In this document: positions 1-7,878 of the stretch, piece by piece
Layout: each line of letters starts with the position of its first letter
Position numbering within the stretch: the first letter of the stretch is position 1
Made by a program: the position numbers and the translations under genes
Notes under the pieces: generated by a model
What the model was told of the DNA's origin: nothing
The model's database searches: none
The model's input: only the letters and a program-made list of their open reading frames with translations
Source of the DNA: Chloroflexia bacterium
Lineage (GTDB): Bacteria > Chloroflexota > Chloroflexia > Thermobaculales > Thermobaculaceae
Assembly (NCBI GenBank): GCA_030446765.1
Contig: JAUJMR010000003.1
Span: forward strand, 80,304-114,135
Direction: 5' to 3'
DNA: 33,832 nt

Positions 1-1095
1 GCGTCCGGCAAGGCGCACGATGCCGAGATCGCGAATTGCCCGCCCGATGTCCGGCCGGTTGCGCAGGTAGCTACGGACCATGTACAGGAAGATCAGGAGC
101 AGCAGCCCCCAGAAGAACACCGAGCGCAGGACCTCGAACCAGTCGCCGCCCCCGCCAGCGGCGCTCGGCGGCGGAAACTCTGGGGGTTGCGCCTGAATCG
201 GGTCGTCCTCGGCGCCGGGATTCCATCCAAACAGGCCGAGCAGCCAGAGCAGCGGGGCGATGATGAGCACAGAAAGCAGCAGCGACAGGGCGAACCCGAT
301 GGCCGAGAGACCGTAGGCGAGGAGGTCGAGCAGGCCGATCGTGTGACCCGTCGGCAGAACGAACGCGATTGCGGCCACGATCACCAGCAGGATCGCGCTC
401 AGCTGCACCCATCGCCGGGCGAGTCCCTCCGCGATGCGCGTATCCTGCTCGCGCCACCGCTGCGTGAGGGTACTGTACTGAATCTGGCCAAGCATCACCA
501 TCCCGAGCACGAAGTAGATGAGGACGTTGAGCACGAGCCCCGGCACGGATGGATTGGACAAGTTAACGAGCGTCGCGATCTCCACACGCGACAGCCCCGC
601 CGCGAACAGCAGCAGCAACGCACCGGCGAAGAACCGCTTCGTCAGACTTTCGGCCGGCTGGATGTAGCCCTGGTAGTTCTGCGCCGGCTGGTCCAGGGCC
701 TCCAGGTCGCCGGCGGTGAGTGTGGCGCCGACCCAGCAGCCGAGTAGCAGCACGAACGACAGGAAGTTGCCCGCGTCCGCGTTCGGGATGCCCGCAAGCG
801 GGTTGCTCCGGCCCGCCGCGACGTTGCCGACGACCTGCACCAGGAAGTACAGCACAAAGAGCTCTGCCGCACGGTACTTCTTCGCGTTGTCGAGGCGGTG
901 CAGGCGGGTCCGGATCATCCGGTGGGAGATAAACGCCTCGACCGCCACGAGGAAGCAGAGCGGCGTCAGATACCCCGCGCCCGGCCCGGGGGTGGTGCGG
1001 TTCACCAGCCCTACCCACGACGCGGCGATGCACGTGATGAGCGTGGCCACGAGGAGCGGCCGGACAACGTCTTCGAGCCAGCGGATGCGGGTCAC
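1..1095 (-). CDS. Polytopic membrane protein of the MoxR-DUF58 operon (3' end outside window)
   Basis: This open frame begins with GTG at 1095, overlapping the stop of the DUF58 gene (GTGA), and stays open to the left edge, giving at least 365 residues. The translation starts VTRIRWLEDVVRPLLVATLI and contains about nine or ten hydrophobic membrane spans. After a Pro/Gly-rich loop comes a last span (FFWGLLLLIFLYMVRSYL) followed by a basic cytoplasmic stretch. In this operon type the third gene usually encodes a membrane protein ending in a DUF4129 domain, often followed by a transglutaminase-like protein. That domain would lie to the left of this window, so the family name is inference from context. 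The protein probably works with the ATPase and DUF58 protein at the membrane. No catalytic motif is visible in the part present. Confidence 0.8.
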   Translation of the reverse strand, partial: MTRIRWLEDVVRPLLVATLITCIAASWVGLVNRTTPGPGAGYLTPLCFLVAVEAFISHRMIRTRLHRLDNAKKYRAAELFVLYFLVQVVGNVAAGRSNPLAGIPNADAGNFLSFVLLLGCWVGATLTAGDLEALDQPAQNYQGYIQPAESLTKRFFAGALLLLFAAGLSRVEIATLVNLSNPSVPGLVLNVLIYFVLGMVMLGQIQYSTLTQRWREQDTRIAEGLARRWVQLSAILLVIVAAIAFVLPTGHTIGLLDLLAYGLSAIGFALSLLLSVLIIAPLLWLLGLFGWNPGAEDDPIQAQPPEFPPPSAAGGGGDWFEVLRSVFFWGLLLLIFLYMVRSYLRNRPDIGRAIRDLGIVRLAGR

Positions 1096-2279
1096 CGCCA
1101 CGTTTCCAGGTCCCGCTCGATACGCACGCGGTGCACGCGGATACCCAGCGCTTCCGCCCGACCCTGGAGTGCGGGGGGCGTGGGCTCCGGGTGGATAAGG
1201 ACGAGCGCGGGGCTTCGCCCCCCCCGCTGCAAGGCGAGCAGCGCGTCGTACAGCTCCTCGCTCTCGCACCCGGTGATGACGACCATCGTCGCGCCCCAGG
1301 AGATCCGCGTGCTTTCCGCGCGCAGCCAGTGCGCGATCGGGGCATCGGGGGCGAGTTGGACCCGGGCGAGCGTTTCCAGCACGCTGGCCATCAGGTGGGC
1401 GCGCTCGGTGCGCGGGGGCAGGCTGATATGCCGCCGCTGCTCGGCTATCGGGTCGAACGCCTCGGTGGCGAGTCCGACGGCCAGCCCCTCCCGCAGCACG
1501 ATGTGACTGGCGATCGAGGCCGCGGTGATGATCGCCAGCTCCGTCGCCTCGTACAGGCGCCGGGGGGTATAGCCTTCGTCATGCATGTCCAGGCAGATGA
1601 GCGTCTCGCGCGCGATCGCCGGCTGGTACTGCTTTACCACTAGCGCGCCGGTGCGCGCCGTCGCGGGCCAGTGAATCCTGCGTGGGGAGTCACCCCGTCG
1701 GTAATCCCGCACACCCATCAGCCGGCTTGGATCCTCAAAGAGCGGCGACTTCGCCGGGAGGGCGACGAGCGGGGAGCGGGTCGGGAGGCCGAGGTCCGTG
1801 AGCGGCACCACTCGCGGGTAAACAATCATTGGGGATGCCTCCACGCGCAGCTGCGCGCGCCCTTCGAGACCGAGCAGGTCGCCGGTCTGCACCGTCAGCG
1901 GGCCGACGTGGTAGTACCCACGCCTGCGGCAGCCTAGATAGTACGTATGATGCCACTCCTCGCGCGCGCCGAGCGAGAGTGCCTGCCGCTGGAACCGCCC
2001 CGACTGCAAGGGCAGGGGGATGGACTCGGACAACTCCAGCCAGGGGACAGGGAGCAACCCCCTGTTGTGGACCGTGAGGCGTACGGGCACCTCGTCACCC
2101 GTGAACGCCCGCTCGTTGAACTGCCGCCCGACGCGCAGGCTGCCCACCGCCCGGCTGCTCCACAACCGCACGAGGATGTAGGTGGCGACCAGGAAGTACA
2201 CGATGGTGAAGAAGAAGTTTATGCGCAGGACGATCGCCAGGCCGAACAGCACGAGCATGAAGGGCATGAACTCCTTCAT
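1092..2279 (-). CDS. DUF58 domain protein
   Basis: This 395-residue protein has two N-terminal hydrophobic segments (about residues 5-40) and a soluble region with the DUF58 signature FEDPSRLMGVRDYRRGDSPR at about residues 181-200, followed by IHWPATARTG. DUF58 proteins have a von Willebrand factor A-like fold and pair with MoxR AAA+ ATPases. Their molecular role is mostly unproven, with chaperone-like assembly or envelope functions proposed. The ATG overlaps the stop of moxR (ATGA), and its own stop overlaps the GTG of the next gene, so all three are translationally coupled. Length and order are normal for the family and no lesion is seen. Confidence 0.93.
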   Translation of the reverse strand: MKEFMPFMLVLFGLAIVLRINFFFTIVYFLVATYILVRLWSSRAVGSLRVGRQFNERAFTGDEVPVRLTVHNRGLLPVPWLELSESIPLPLQSGRFQRQALSLGAREEWHHTYYLGCRRRGYYHVGPLTVQTGDLLGLEGRAQLRVEASPMIVYPRVVPLTDLGLPTRSPLVALPAKSPLFEDPSRLMGVRDYRRGDSPRRIHWPATARTGALVVKQYQPAIARETLICLDMHDEGYTPRRLYEATELAIITAASIASHIVLREGLAVGLATEAFDPIAEQRRHISLPPRTERAHLMASVLETLARVQLAPDAPIAHWLRAESTRISWGATMVVITGCESEELYDALLALQRGGRSPALVLIHPEPTPPALQGRAEALGIRVHRVRIERDLETWR

Positions 2280-3247
2280 GCGTCATCTCGCTCTCCAATG
2301 TCCAGCGCCGCCTCGCGCACGATCGCGTCGAGCACGGAGCGGGCGGTGCGGCCCCGAAGCTGGCTCTCGGGCTTGAGGATCAGGCGGTGCGGCAGGCACA
2401 GGGGCGCCATCCCGCGCACGTCCTCGGGGAGAACGTAGTCGCGCCCGGCGAGCGCGGCGAGCGCCTGCGAGGTCTTGTACAGCGCGAGGGATCCGCGCGG
2501 GCTTGCGCCGACCGCGATGTCCGGGTGCCCGCGGGTGGCGCGCACGAGACCGGCGATGTAGCGCTCCAGCGAGTCGTCCACATGGACATCCGTCACGAGG
2601 TCATACAGGCCCGGAAGCTCGGTGCCGTCCACTACCTGACCGATGCCGTGGATCGGGTGGGCCTTGCGCAGGTTGCGCAGCATCTCGATCTCCTCGTTCT
2701 CCGCCGGGTAGCCAAGCGGCAACTGGACGAGGAATCGGTCGAGCTGCGCCTCCGGGAGGGGAAACGTGCCCTCGTACTCGACGGGGTTCTGGGTGGCGAG
2801 CACGAGGAAGGGCCGGGGCAGGGGATGGGTCACCCCATCAATGGTTACCTGACCCTCCTGCATCGCCTCCAGGAGCGCGGCCTGGGTGCGAGGGGTGGCG
2901 CGGTTGATCTCATCGGCGAGCAGGATGCTCACGAAGACGGGGCCGGGCTGGAACTCGAAGCTGTTGGATTGCTGGTTGTATATGCTCACGCCCGTGACAT
3001 CGTTCGGGAGCAGGTCCGGGGTGCATTGGACGCGCTTGAAGGAGAGTCCCATCGAGGCGGCGATCGCGCGCGCGAGCATCGTCTTGCCCGTGCCCGGCAC
3101 GTCCTCGATCAGCACGTGCCCCTGACAGAGCAGCGCGACGAGCATGTAGCCGATCTGCTCGCGCTTGCCGATGATGACCGTCTCGACGTTCTCGGTGACG
3201 CGCTGGGCGAACTCCGTGATGGGGGTCGTGTCTATCCTCGTGGCCAC
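2276..3247 (-). CDS. MoxR-family AAA+ ATPase
   Basis: This 323-residue ATPase shows Walker A EDVPGTGKT (about residues 48-56), a Walker B region ILLADEINRATPRTQAALLE, and the MoxR-specific segment TQNPVEYEGTFPLPEAQLDR. A C-terminal AAA lid with GASPRGSLALYK follows. MoxR ATPases act as chaperones or remodelling factors for VWA-domain partners, here presumably the DUF58 protein encoded immediately downstream. The start is GTG (GTG GCC ACG AGG) with a GGAAGGAG ribosome binding site about 10 nt upstream and an extended -10 promoter at 3280-3288. It is the first gene of the operon and is intact. Confidence 0.95.
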   Translation of the reverse strand: MATRIDTTPITEFAQRVTENVETVIIGKREQIGYMLVALLCQGHVLIEDVPGTGKTMLARAIAASMGLSFKRVQCTPDLLPNDVTGVSIYNQQSNSFEFQPGPVFVSILLADEINRATPRTQAALLEAMQEGQVTIDGVTHPLPRPFLVLATQNPVEYEGTFPLPEAQLDRFLVQLPLGYPAENEEIEMLRNLRKAHPIHGIGQVVDGTELPGLYDLVTDVHVDDSLERYIAGLVRATRGHPDIAVGASPRGSLALYKTSQALAALAGRDYVLPEDVRGMAPLCLPHRLILKPESQLRGRTARSVLDAIVREAALDIGERDDA

Positions 3248-3279
3248 AAGCGCACGCTCCTTCCGCAGGTAATGAGCAG

Positions 3280-3288
3280 ATCATACCA
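3280..3288 (-). promoter_or_regulatory. Extended -10 promoter for the moxR operon
   Basis: Read on the minus strand, the site is TGgTATGAT, a good extended -10. The expected start of transcription is near 3273, leaving a leader of about 26 nt before the GTG at 3247. No clear -35 box was seen, which is usual for extended -10 promoters. This is prediction from sequence only. Confidence 0.6.
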
Positions 3289-3448
3289 TTGAAGGCACCG
3301 CGCCGTGGGTTCACGCGGCGCGATCGGGCTTGCAGTGATCCGGGCAGGAAGGCTTGCAGTCCTCACGGCAGGAATGGACGCGGGACAGGATCAAGCCAAC
3401 GTGCCGAGTCGTCGGGTTACGATGTTCCGGGGCGGCGTACCCGACCGG

Positions 3449-3457
3449 TGGTATGCT
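3449..3457 (+). promoter_or_regulatory. Extended -10 promoter for the UMP-kinase-like gene
   Basis: TGgTATGCT matches the extended -10 pattern. The predicted transcription start is near 3464, giving a leader of about 16 nt that holds the GAGAGGAGA ribosome binding site. Together with the site at 3280-3288 it divides the divergent intergenic region 3248-3479, in which no other feature was seen. Confidence 0.6.
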
Positions 3458-3479
3458 CCGTTGTTGAGAGGAGATAAGC

Positions 3480-4241
3480 ATGCGCTACAGTCGGGTGCTC
3501 GTGAAGCTGAGTGGGGGTGCCGTCGCGGGCGAGCGCGAGTGGGGCTTTAGCCCGGATGCGCTCAACCATATCGCCGACGAAGTACTGGCGCTGCACTCGG
3601 CCGGCGTAGAGGTCAGTGTCGTCGTGGGCGGCGGCAACATCTTCAAGGGGGAGCTTGGGGAAGAGTGGGGCATCGAGCGCGCCGAGGCCGACAACATCGG
3701 GATGATGGCGACGGTGATCAATGCCCTGATGCTACGCGGCGTGCTGAACGCGCGCGGTGATGCCGAGGTGCGCGTCATGTCGGCGATCCCGATCAATGCC
3801 GTTGCCGAGCCATACATACGACTCCGAGCGATCAACCACCTCAGCAAGGGCTTCATCGTGGTACACGCCGCCGGGACGGGCAACCCCTACGTTACCACCG
3901 ATTACCCGGCCGTGCAGCGGGCGTTAGAGTTGCGCGCCCAGGCGCTGCTCTCGGCGAAGAACGGCACGGATGGCGTCTACACCGCTGACCCGGGCACGGA
4001 TCCAACCGCCCGGCGCTATCTCCGAGTAAGCTACGACACCACTATCCAGGAGGACCTGCGGGCGCTCGATCAGTCCGCGGTCTTGCTGGCGCGGGACCAC
4101 GACCTGCCAATCCACGTGTTCGACTTCGATGCGCCCGGCGCGATGAGGTGCATTTGCGAGGGAGAGGATATAGGGACGCTGATCGGCCACGGCAGCGACG
4201 TCCTGGCGGAGCGCAAGGCGCTAAACGCCGAGCACCGCTAG
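3480..4241 (+). CDS. pyrH: Uridylate kinase (PyrH-like)
   Basis: The protein has 253 residues. Bacterial UMP kinases of the amino-acid-kinase fold phosphorylate UMP to UDP in the cytoplasm. Visible motifs are KLSGG (9-13), GGGNIFKG (50-57), ADNIGMMATVINAL (70-83), AAGTGNPYVTTD (130-141) and DGVYTADP (164-171), so the phosphate- and UMP-binding loops are retained. Against typical PyrH the nucleotide loop reads AKNGTDGVY, one residue longer than the usual ATKVDGVY, and the N- and C-terminal segments are slightly long. It is not beside tsf and frr, its usual neighbours, so it may be a second, divergent copy. The ATG at 3480 has a strong GAGGAG ribosome binding site. I am confident of the family and less so of its being the sole housekeeping copy. 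Confidence 0.85.
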   Translation: MRYSRVLVKLSGGAVAGEREWGFSPDALNHIADEVLALHSAGVEVSVVVGGGNIFKGELGEEWGIERAEADNIGMMATVINALMLRGVLNARGDAEVRVMSAIPINAVAEPYIRLRAINHLSKGFIVVHAAGTGNPYVTTDYPAVQRALELRAQALLSAKNGTDGVYTADPGTDPTARRYLRVSYDTTIQEDLRALDQSAVLLARDHDLPIHVFDFDAPGAMRCICEGEDIGTLIGHGSDVLAERKALNAEHR

Positions 4242-4315
4242 ATCTGCGGGGGCGTGAGCCAAGGGCGGGCGGAGAGGTCTGCCTGTAACCTTCCTGGTAC
4301 GCTGGCGAAAGGGTG

Positions 4316-4408
4316 GGGAGGTGTGCCTCCCATGTGCCGAGCAGATGCGCTCACCATCCGGGACACACCACTTTGCCAGACATGGGTTTCGGGTGAGAGG
4401 AACACCCG
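4316..4408 (+). terminator. Two short GC hairpins between the UMP kinase and oxidoreductase genes
   Basis: Hairpin GGGAGG-TGTG-CCTCCC lies at 4316-4331 and CGGGTG-AGAGGAA-CACCCG at 4390-4408. Neither is followed by a T tract. They sit after the upstream gene and before the next promoter, so a role in ending transcription is plausible but unproven. The rest of the 4242-4433 gap shows nothing recognisable. Confidence 0.25.
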
Positions 4409-4433
4409 GTAGGCATGGGCGGCTCGCCTGGTC

Positions 4434-4442
4434 TGCTACCAT
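4434..4442 (+). promoter_or_regulatory. Extended -10 promoter for the MDR oxidoreductase gene
   Basis: TGcTACCAT matches the extended -10 pattern seen elsewhere in this window. The predicted transcription start is near 4449, which includes the GGGGGTG ribosome-binding-like sequence at 4464-4470 and the ATA codon at 4476. It therefore supports a start upstream of the first GTG at 4515. Confidence 0.5.
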
Positions 4443-4475
4443 TGGAATGTCCGTACACAGAATGGGGGTGTTCCC

Positions 4476-5507
4476 ATAAAGGCCGTCAGATTCCACAACT
4501 ACGGTCCTGCGTCTGTGCTCCAGTACGAGGATGTGCCTGACCCCGAACCGGCCGCGGGTGAGGTTCTGGTCCGCGTGCGCGCGTGCGGGGTGAATCGCCT
4601 CGATTTGCTGGTGCGCGCGGGACAGACGCCCGTCAAGCCGCCGCTGCCGCACATCTCCGGCTCTGAGGTCGCGGGCGAGATCATGGAGATGGGGCCGGGC
4701 GCCTCCGGCTATGCTCCCGGGCAGCGCGTCGTGATAGCGCCGTATCTCTCGGACGATCGCTGCGAGTTTTGCCTGTCGGGGCAGGAGACGACGTGCATCC
4801 GTGGTGACATCCTCGGGCTGGTGAGCAACGGCGGGTACGCGGAGTACGTGAAGGCGCCGGTGACGCATCTCCTGCCGATCCCGGAGGGCGTGGCGTTCGC
4901 GGATGCCGCGGCTGTCACACTCACAGCACCCACGGCGTGGCACATGCTCATGGACAAGGCGCGCGTACAGGCGGGCGAGACGGTGCTCGTTCTCTCCGCG
5001 GGCAGCGGGGTGGGCAGCGCGGCGGTGCAGATTGCGCGCATGGCCGGCGCGCACGTGATCGCGACGATCGGCTCGGAGGAGAAGCGACAGCAGACAATGG
5101 AGCTCGGCGCGGACGACGTGATCAACTACAACGAGGTGGGCGATTTCTCACCCGTCGTGCGCAGGCTCACCGGGAAACGGGGCGTGGACATCGTCGTGGA
5201 GCATGTCGGCACCGATACTTGGGCGCAGAGCGTGCGATCCCTTGCGCGCAATGGACGGCTCGTCACCTGTGGAGCGACCTCCGGCGGGAGCGGCCCCGTG
5301 GATATCTGGACCCTCTTCGCGAAGCAGCTCCAGGTGCTTGGCTCCTACGGCGGGACGCGCGCCGATCTGCGCCACGTGCTCGGGGCAGTGGGGCGCGGCG
5401 ACCTCCGGCCGGTGATCCACGAACGCATGCCGCTCGCGGCCGCGCGGGAAGCGCAGGAGATCGTAGAGCGCCGCTTGGTGTTCGGCAAGATCGTGCTGGA
5501 GCCGTGA
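4476..5507 (+). CDS. Zinc-type MDR alcohol dehydrogenase/quinone oxidoreductase
   Basis: This medium-chain dehydrogenase/reductase has 343 residues if read from ATA at 4476. The N-terminus from ATA (IKAVRFHNYGPASVLQYEDV) matches the usual family start MKAVRFHxYG, whereas the first ordinary start, GTG at 4515, would remove the first beta strand. CGVNRLDLLVRAG is the catalytic-domain segment. CEFC, followed by a third Cys (TTCIRGD), resembles the structural zinc lobe. SAGSGVGSAAVQIARMAGA is the Rossmann nucleotide-binding loop, with HVIATIGSEEK downstream. The protein likely reduces or oxidises an alcohol, enone or quinone with NADP(H); the substrate cannot be told. Upstream in-frame codons contain no ATG, GTG or TTG close to a ribosome binding site, so either ATA is used or an ATG has mutated. 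The rest of the gene is intact. Confidence 0.85.
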   Translation: MKAVRFHNYGPASVLQYEDVPDPEPAAGEVLVRVRACGVNRLDLLVRAGQTPVKPPLPHISGSEVAGEIMEMGPGASGYAPGQRVVIAPYLSDDRCEFCLSGQETTCIRGDILGLVSNGGYAEYVKAPVTHLLPIPEGVAFADAAAVTLTAPTAWHMLMDKARVQAGETVLVLSAGSGVGSAAVQIARMAGAHVIATIGSEEKRQQTMELGADDVINYNEVGDFSPVVRRLTGKRGVDIVVEHVGTDTWAQSVRSLARNGRLVTCGATSGGSGPVDIWTLFAKQLQVLGSYGGTRADLRHVLGAVGRGDLRPVIHERMPLAAAREAQEIVERRLVFGKIVLEP

Positions 5508-5547
5508 CGCGCTGCGCTTCCAGGTGGACCTTCCAGGCCGCGACCCG

Positions 5548-6837
5548 ATGACTCCCCGACCATCCATGCGGCGCGCACGGCTGGTGTGCCCCATGCTGCT
5601 CGTGCTGCTGCTCACAGCGTGCTCCACCGGCGGATCGCCGACCGCGGTGCTCGCGGGTACGGCTGTCACTTCGCGACCGGCGACGGCCCTGCCCGCGACA
5701 AACGTCCCCCGTCCGGCCGCCTCCGCGGGACCGACGGTTGCAGCCGCCTTCCCATCGCTCCCCAGTGATGAGCCGGCGCCGACCGCCGGGGACACGACGG
5801 CTCCCGAGCCGACCACCGCGCCGGAGCCGCCGGTCGTGGCGACCGAGCAACCACAGATGGAGGAGGTGGCGCGGTACACCAGTGAGCGCAGCGGCCTCTC
5901 CTTCGAGCATCCACCGGACTGGGCGGTGAACCCGCGGCTGCAGACGCAGGGCGCGACGGCGGCGGACCAGGTGGCACTGCTCCCGCCAGGCGGCGACGCG
6001 CTCCTGCTGGTACAGGTGTTTCAATTGAAGCGCACGGTCACCGCGGCGAACCTGCCGCGCGCCAGGGCGGAGCTCACCAGGGCGTTCGCTTCCCTGGCGC
6101 GGCAGAACGGGGGCAGGGTGCGGTCCAGCGCGCCGTTTCGCCGGGGAGACCTGGAGGGCTACGAATACCGCCTCACGTTTCGGGACGGCAAGGTGGTGCA
6201 TGTCTTCGCGGTGCTCGCGGGCAACCGGCAGGTGAACGTCCAGCTCGAGGCGAAGGACACCGGACAGCGCGCGTACGCAGCGGTGCTCGACCAGGTGCTC
6301 TCGTCACTGCAGCCGGGCACAAAGCGCGTTGTGACACAGCCTCCCCGGGCCGCGACACCCGGACGGTACGAGAGCGCTGCCGGCGACTTCGCGTTCCGCT
6401 ACCCCCGGACCTGGTCCGTCCTGCCCGTGGCATTGGAACCGGGTGGTGGAGCGAACAGGGAGACCGTCGCTCTGCGCTCGCCGGACAACAAGGCCGGGCT
6501 GATCGTGACAGCACAGGCATTGGAGCGCGAGGTGCGTACGGAAACCGATCTCGCCGCCGCGCGCTCGGTGCTCGACGCGGAGATCGGCCAGGCTGCGCGC
6601 GAGCTTGGTGGCGCGGTGGTGTCGGTGCGGCCGTTCGCACGCGGGGAGCTCCAGGGCTTCGAGTACCGGGTGCGGTTCGTGGTACGGGGCCAGCGATTCG
6701 CCGGACACCAGTACCACCTGTTCCTAGGTGGCACGCGGTACAGCCTCGTCCTCGAGACCGTGCCCGCGCTGCAGAATCAGTATGATGATGTTCTGAACCA
6801 GGTGCTCACAACTTTCGATGCGTCCGGTCCGAGCTGA
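5548..6837 (+). CDS. Lipoprotein with duplicated PsbP/DcrB-like domain
   Basis: This secreted lipoprotein has about 429 residues. The signal peptide is basic (MRRARLV), followed by a hydrophobic core and lipobox LLTAC, with Cys25 the predicted lipidated residue. A long Ala/Pro/Thr-rich linker precedes two related domains of about 145 residues. The first starts YTSERSGLSFEHPPDWAV (about residue 110) and the second YESAAGDFAFRYPRTWSV (about residue 268). Each continues through a helix-rich stretch to a G(E/D)L(E/Q)G(Y/F)EYR motif and ends VLxQVLxx(L/F). This pattern resembles the small PsbP/LpqN/DcrB-type fold found in many surface lipoproteins, but the family call is tentative and the function is unknown. 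ATG at 5548 or 5566 could be the start; GTG at 5524 is less likely. Confidence 0.82.
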   Translation: MTPRPSMRRARLVCPMLLVLLLTACSTGGSPTAVLAGTAVTSRPATALPATNVPRPAASAGPTVAAAFPSLPSDEPAPTAGDTTAPEPTTAPEPPVVATEQPQMEEVARYTSERSGLSFEHPPDWAVNPRLQTQGATAADQVALLPPGGDALLLVQVFQLKRTVTAANLPRARAELTRAFASLARQNGGRVRSSAPFRRGDLEGYEYRLTFRDGKVVHVFAVLAGNRQVNVQLEAKDTGQRAYAAVLDQVLSSLQPGTKRVVTQPPRAATPGRYESAAGDFAFRYPRTWSVLPVALEPGGGANRETVALRSPDNKAGLIVTAQALEREVRTETDLAAARSVLDAEIGQAARELGGAVVSVRPFARGELQGFEYRVRFVVRGQRFAGHQYHLFLGGTRYSLVLETVPALQNQYDDVLNQVLTTFDASGPS

Positions 6838-6882
6838 GCTTGGACCCGCCACACGAGCCAGTAGGGCAGGCGCGGATCATCG

Positions 6883-6891
6883 TGCTATGAT
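6883..6891 (+). promoter_or_regulatory. Extended -10 element just upstream of a perfect hairpin
   Basis: TGcTATGAT is a near-ideal extended -10. The expected +1 is near 6898, one base before the 12-bp hairpin at 6899-6931. If active, the transcript would begin with the hairpin and run into the broken glycosyltransferase gene and the APH-like kinase gene. Confidence 0.5.
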
Positions 6892-6898
6892 GTGCAGC

Positions 6899-6931
6899 GC
6901 GGTGCAGTGCTTGCCCGATGCACTGCACCGC
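6899..6931 (+). repeat. Perfect 12-bp inverted repeat with 9-nt loop
   Basis: GCGGTGCAGTGC and GCACTGCACCGC are exact reverse complements separated by TTGCCCGAT. There is no T tract after it, so it is not a standard terminator. It sits right after an extended -10 element and could be an operator, a 5' stabilising stem-loop, or a scar of a deleted element. The remaining gap (6838-6954) shows nothing else. Confidence 0.7.
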
Positions 6932-6954
6932 AAGGTCTGACGGTAGCTCGGTCT

Positions 6955-7840
6955 ACCTGGGCTTGGCAGCAGGCAACGGTTGGCCCCTGTTGGAGTTCGC
7001 CGCGAATGCCGCGACGGGCAAGAACGTCCCGATGTCGCCAGCCGAGTTCGGTCGAGCAGGTCGTGGGCCTGCATCCGGTGATGCTGTCGATATGGCTGAC
7101 TGGGCTGGAGGTCTTCCTCTTCGGACGCGCTGGTCGCGTGGGCGTATCTCGTGCCGTTGGGCATCCTGCTCGCCACCGGCTCGGCGCGGACGGACTACCT
7201 CTCGCCGGCATACCCGGTGCTGTTCGCCGGTGGCGCGGTGGCGATTGAGCGGGTGCTCTCGCGACGGGGCCCGGGCTGGCTGCGTCCGGCCCTGCCCGTG
7301 TTGCCCCTGCTCGGCGGCCTGGCCGTGCTGCCCTCCGGCATCCCCCTGTTGCCGGACGGGACGATGGCGCGGTATGCGGAGGCGACAGGTCTGAACGAGC
7401 GAGAGCTGGGGCAGGGAAAGACGGCGTCCCTGCCCCAGTGGTACGCAGACCAGTTCGGCTGGGAGGAGATGGTGCGCGTGGTTGCCGACGTCCGCGACGG
7501 CTTACCGCCCGAGGAACGCGCCGCCGCGAAGGTGTTGACCGGCAACTACGGTGAGGCTGGAGCGATCGACGTCCTGGGCAGAGAGCGCGGGTTACCACGG
7601 GCGATCAGCGGCCACAACACGTATCACCTGTGGGGTCCGGGCGCGGAACCGACGGGCACGGTGATCTCGCTGGGCGTGCCGATCTCCCGGCTGCGGGAGG
7701 TGTTCGAGAGCGTGGAGCAGGCGGGGGTGGTGCAGTGTGCGTACTGCATGGACTACGAGAACAATCTGCCGGTGTATGTCGCCCGCAATCCAGGGCGGCC
7801 GCTGGCGGACACGTGGGACGTATTCAAGCACTATGAGTGA
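6955..7840 (+). pseudogene. PMT/ArnT-like glycosyltransferase, 5'-deleted and frameshifted
   Basis: The region encodes the C-terminal half of a membrane glycosyltransferase of the PMT_2 type (dolichyl-phosphate-mannose mannosyltransferase superfamily), which transfers sugars from lipid carriers on the outer face of the membrane. Homologous segments appear in three successive frames: NGWPLLEFAANAATGKNV (about 6979-7032), then EQVVGLHPVMLSIWLTGLE (about 7057-7113), then VAWAYLVPLGILLATGSART onward (about 7128-7840). The last part keeps the family-typical end, including FGWEEMVRVVADV and GNYGEAGAIDVLGRERGLP. The N-terminal membrane domain, including the catalytic acidic loop, is missing. Two frameshifts plus a large 5' deletion mean no functional product. 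The frame assignments come from reading the sequence and recalling the family, not from an alignment. Confidence 0.8.
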
Positions 7841-7878
7841 GCGCCGCTGTGGGCGCGGGACGAGAACTGAGGCATACG

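Noticed and set aside
4221..5054. Minus-strand open frame (277 codons)
   Set aside because: Antisense to the oxidoreductase gene, low-complexity Arg/His-rich product.
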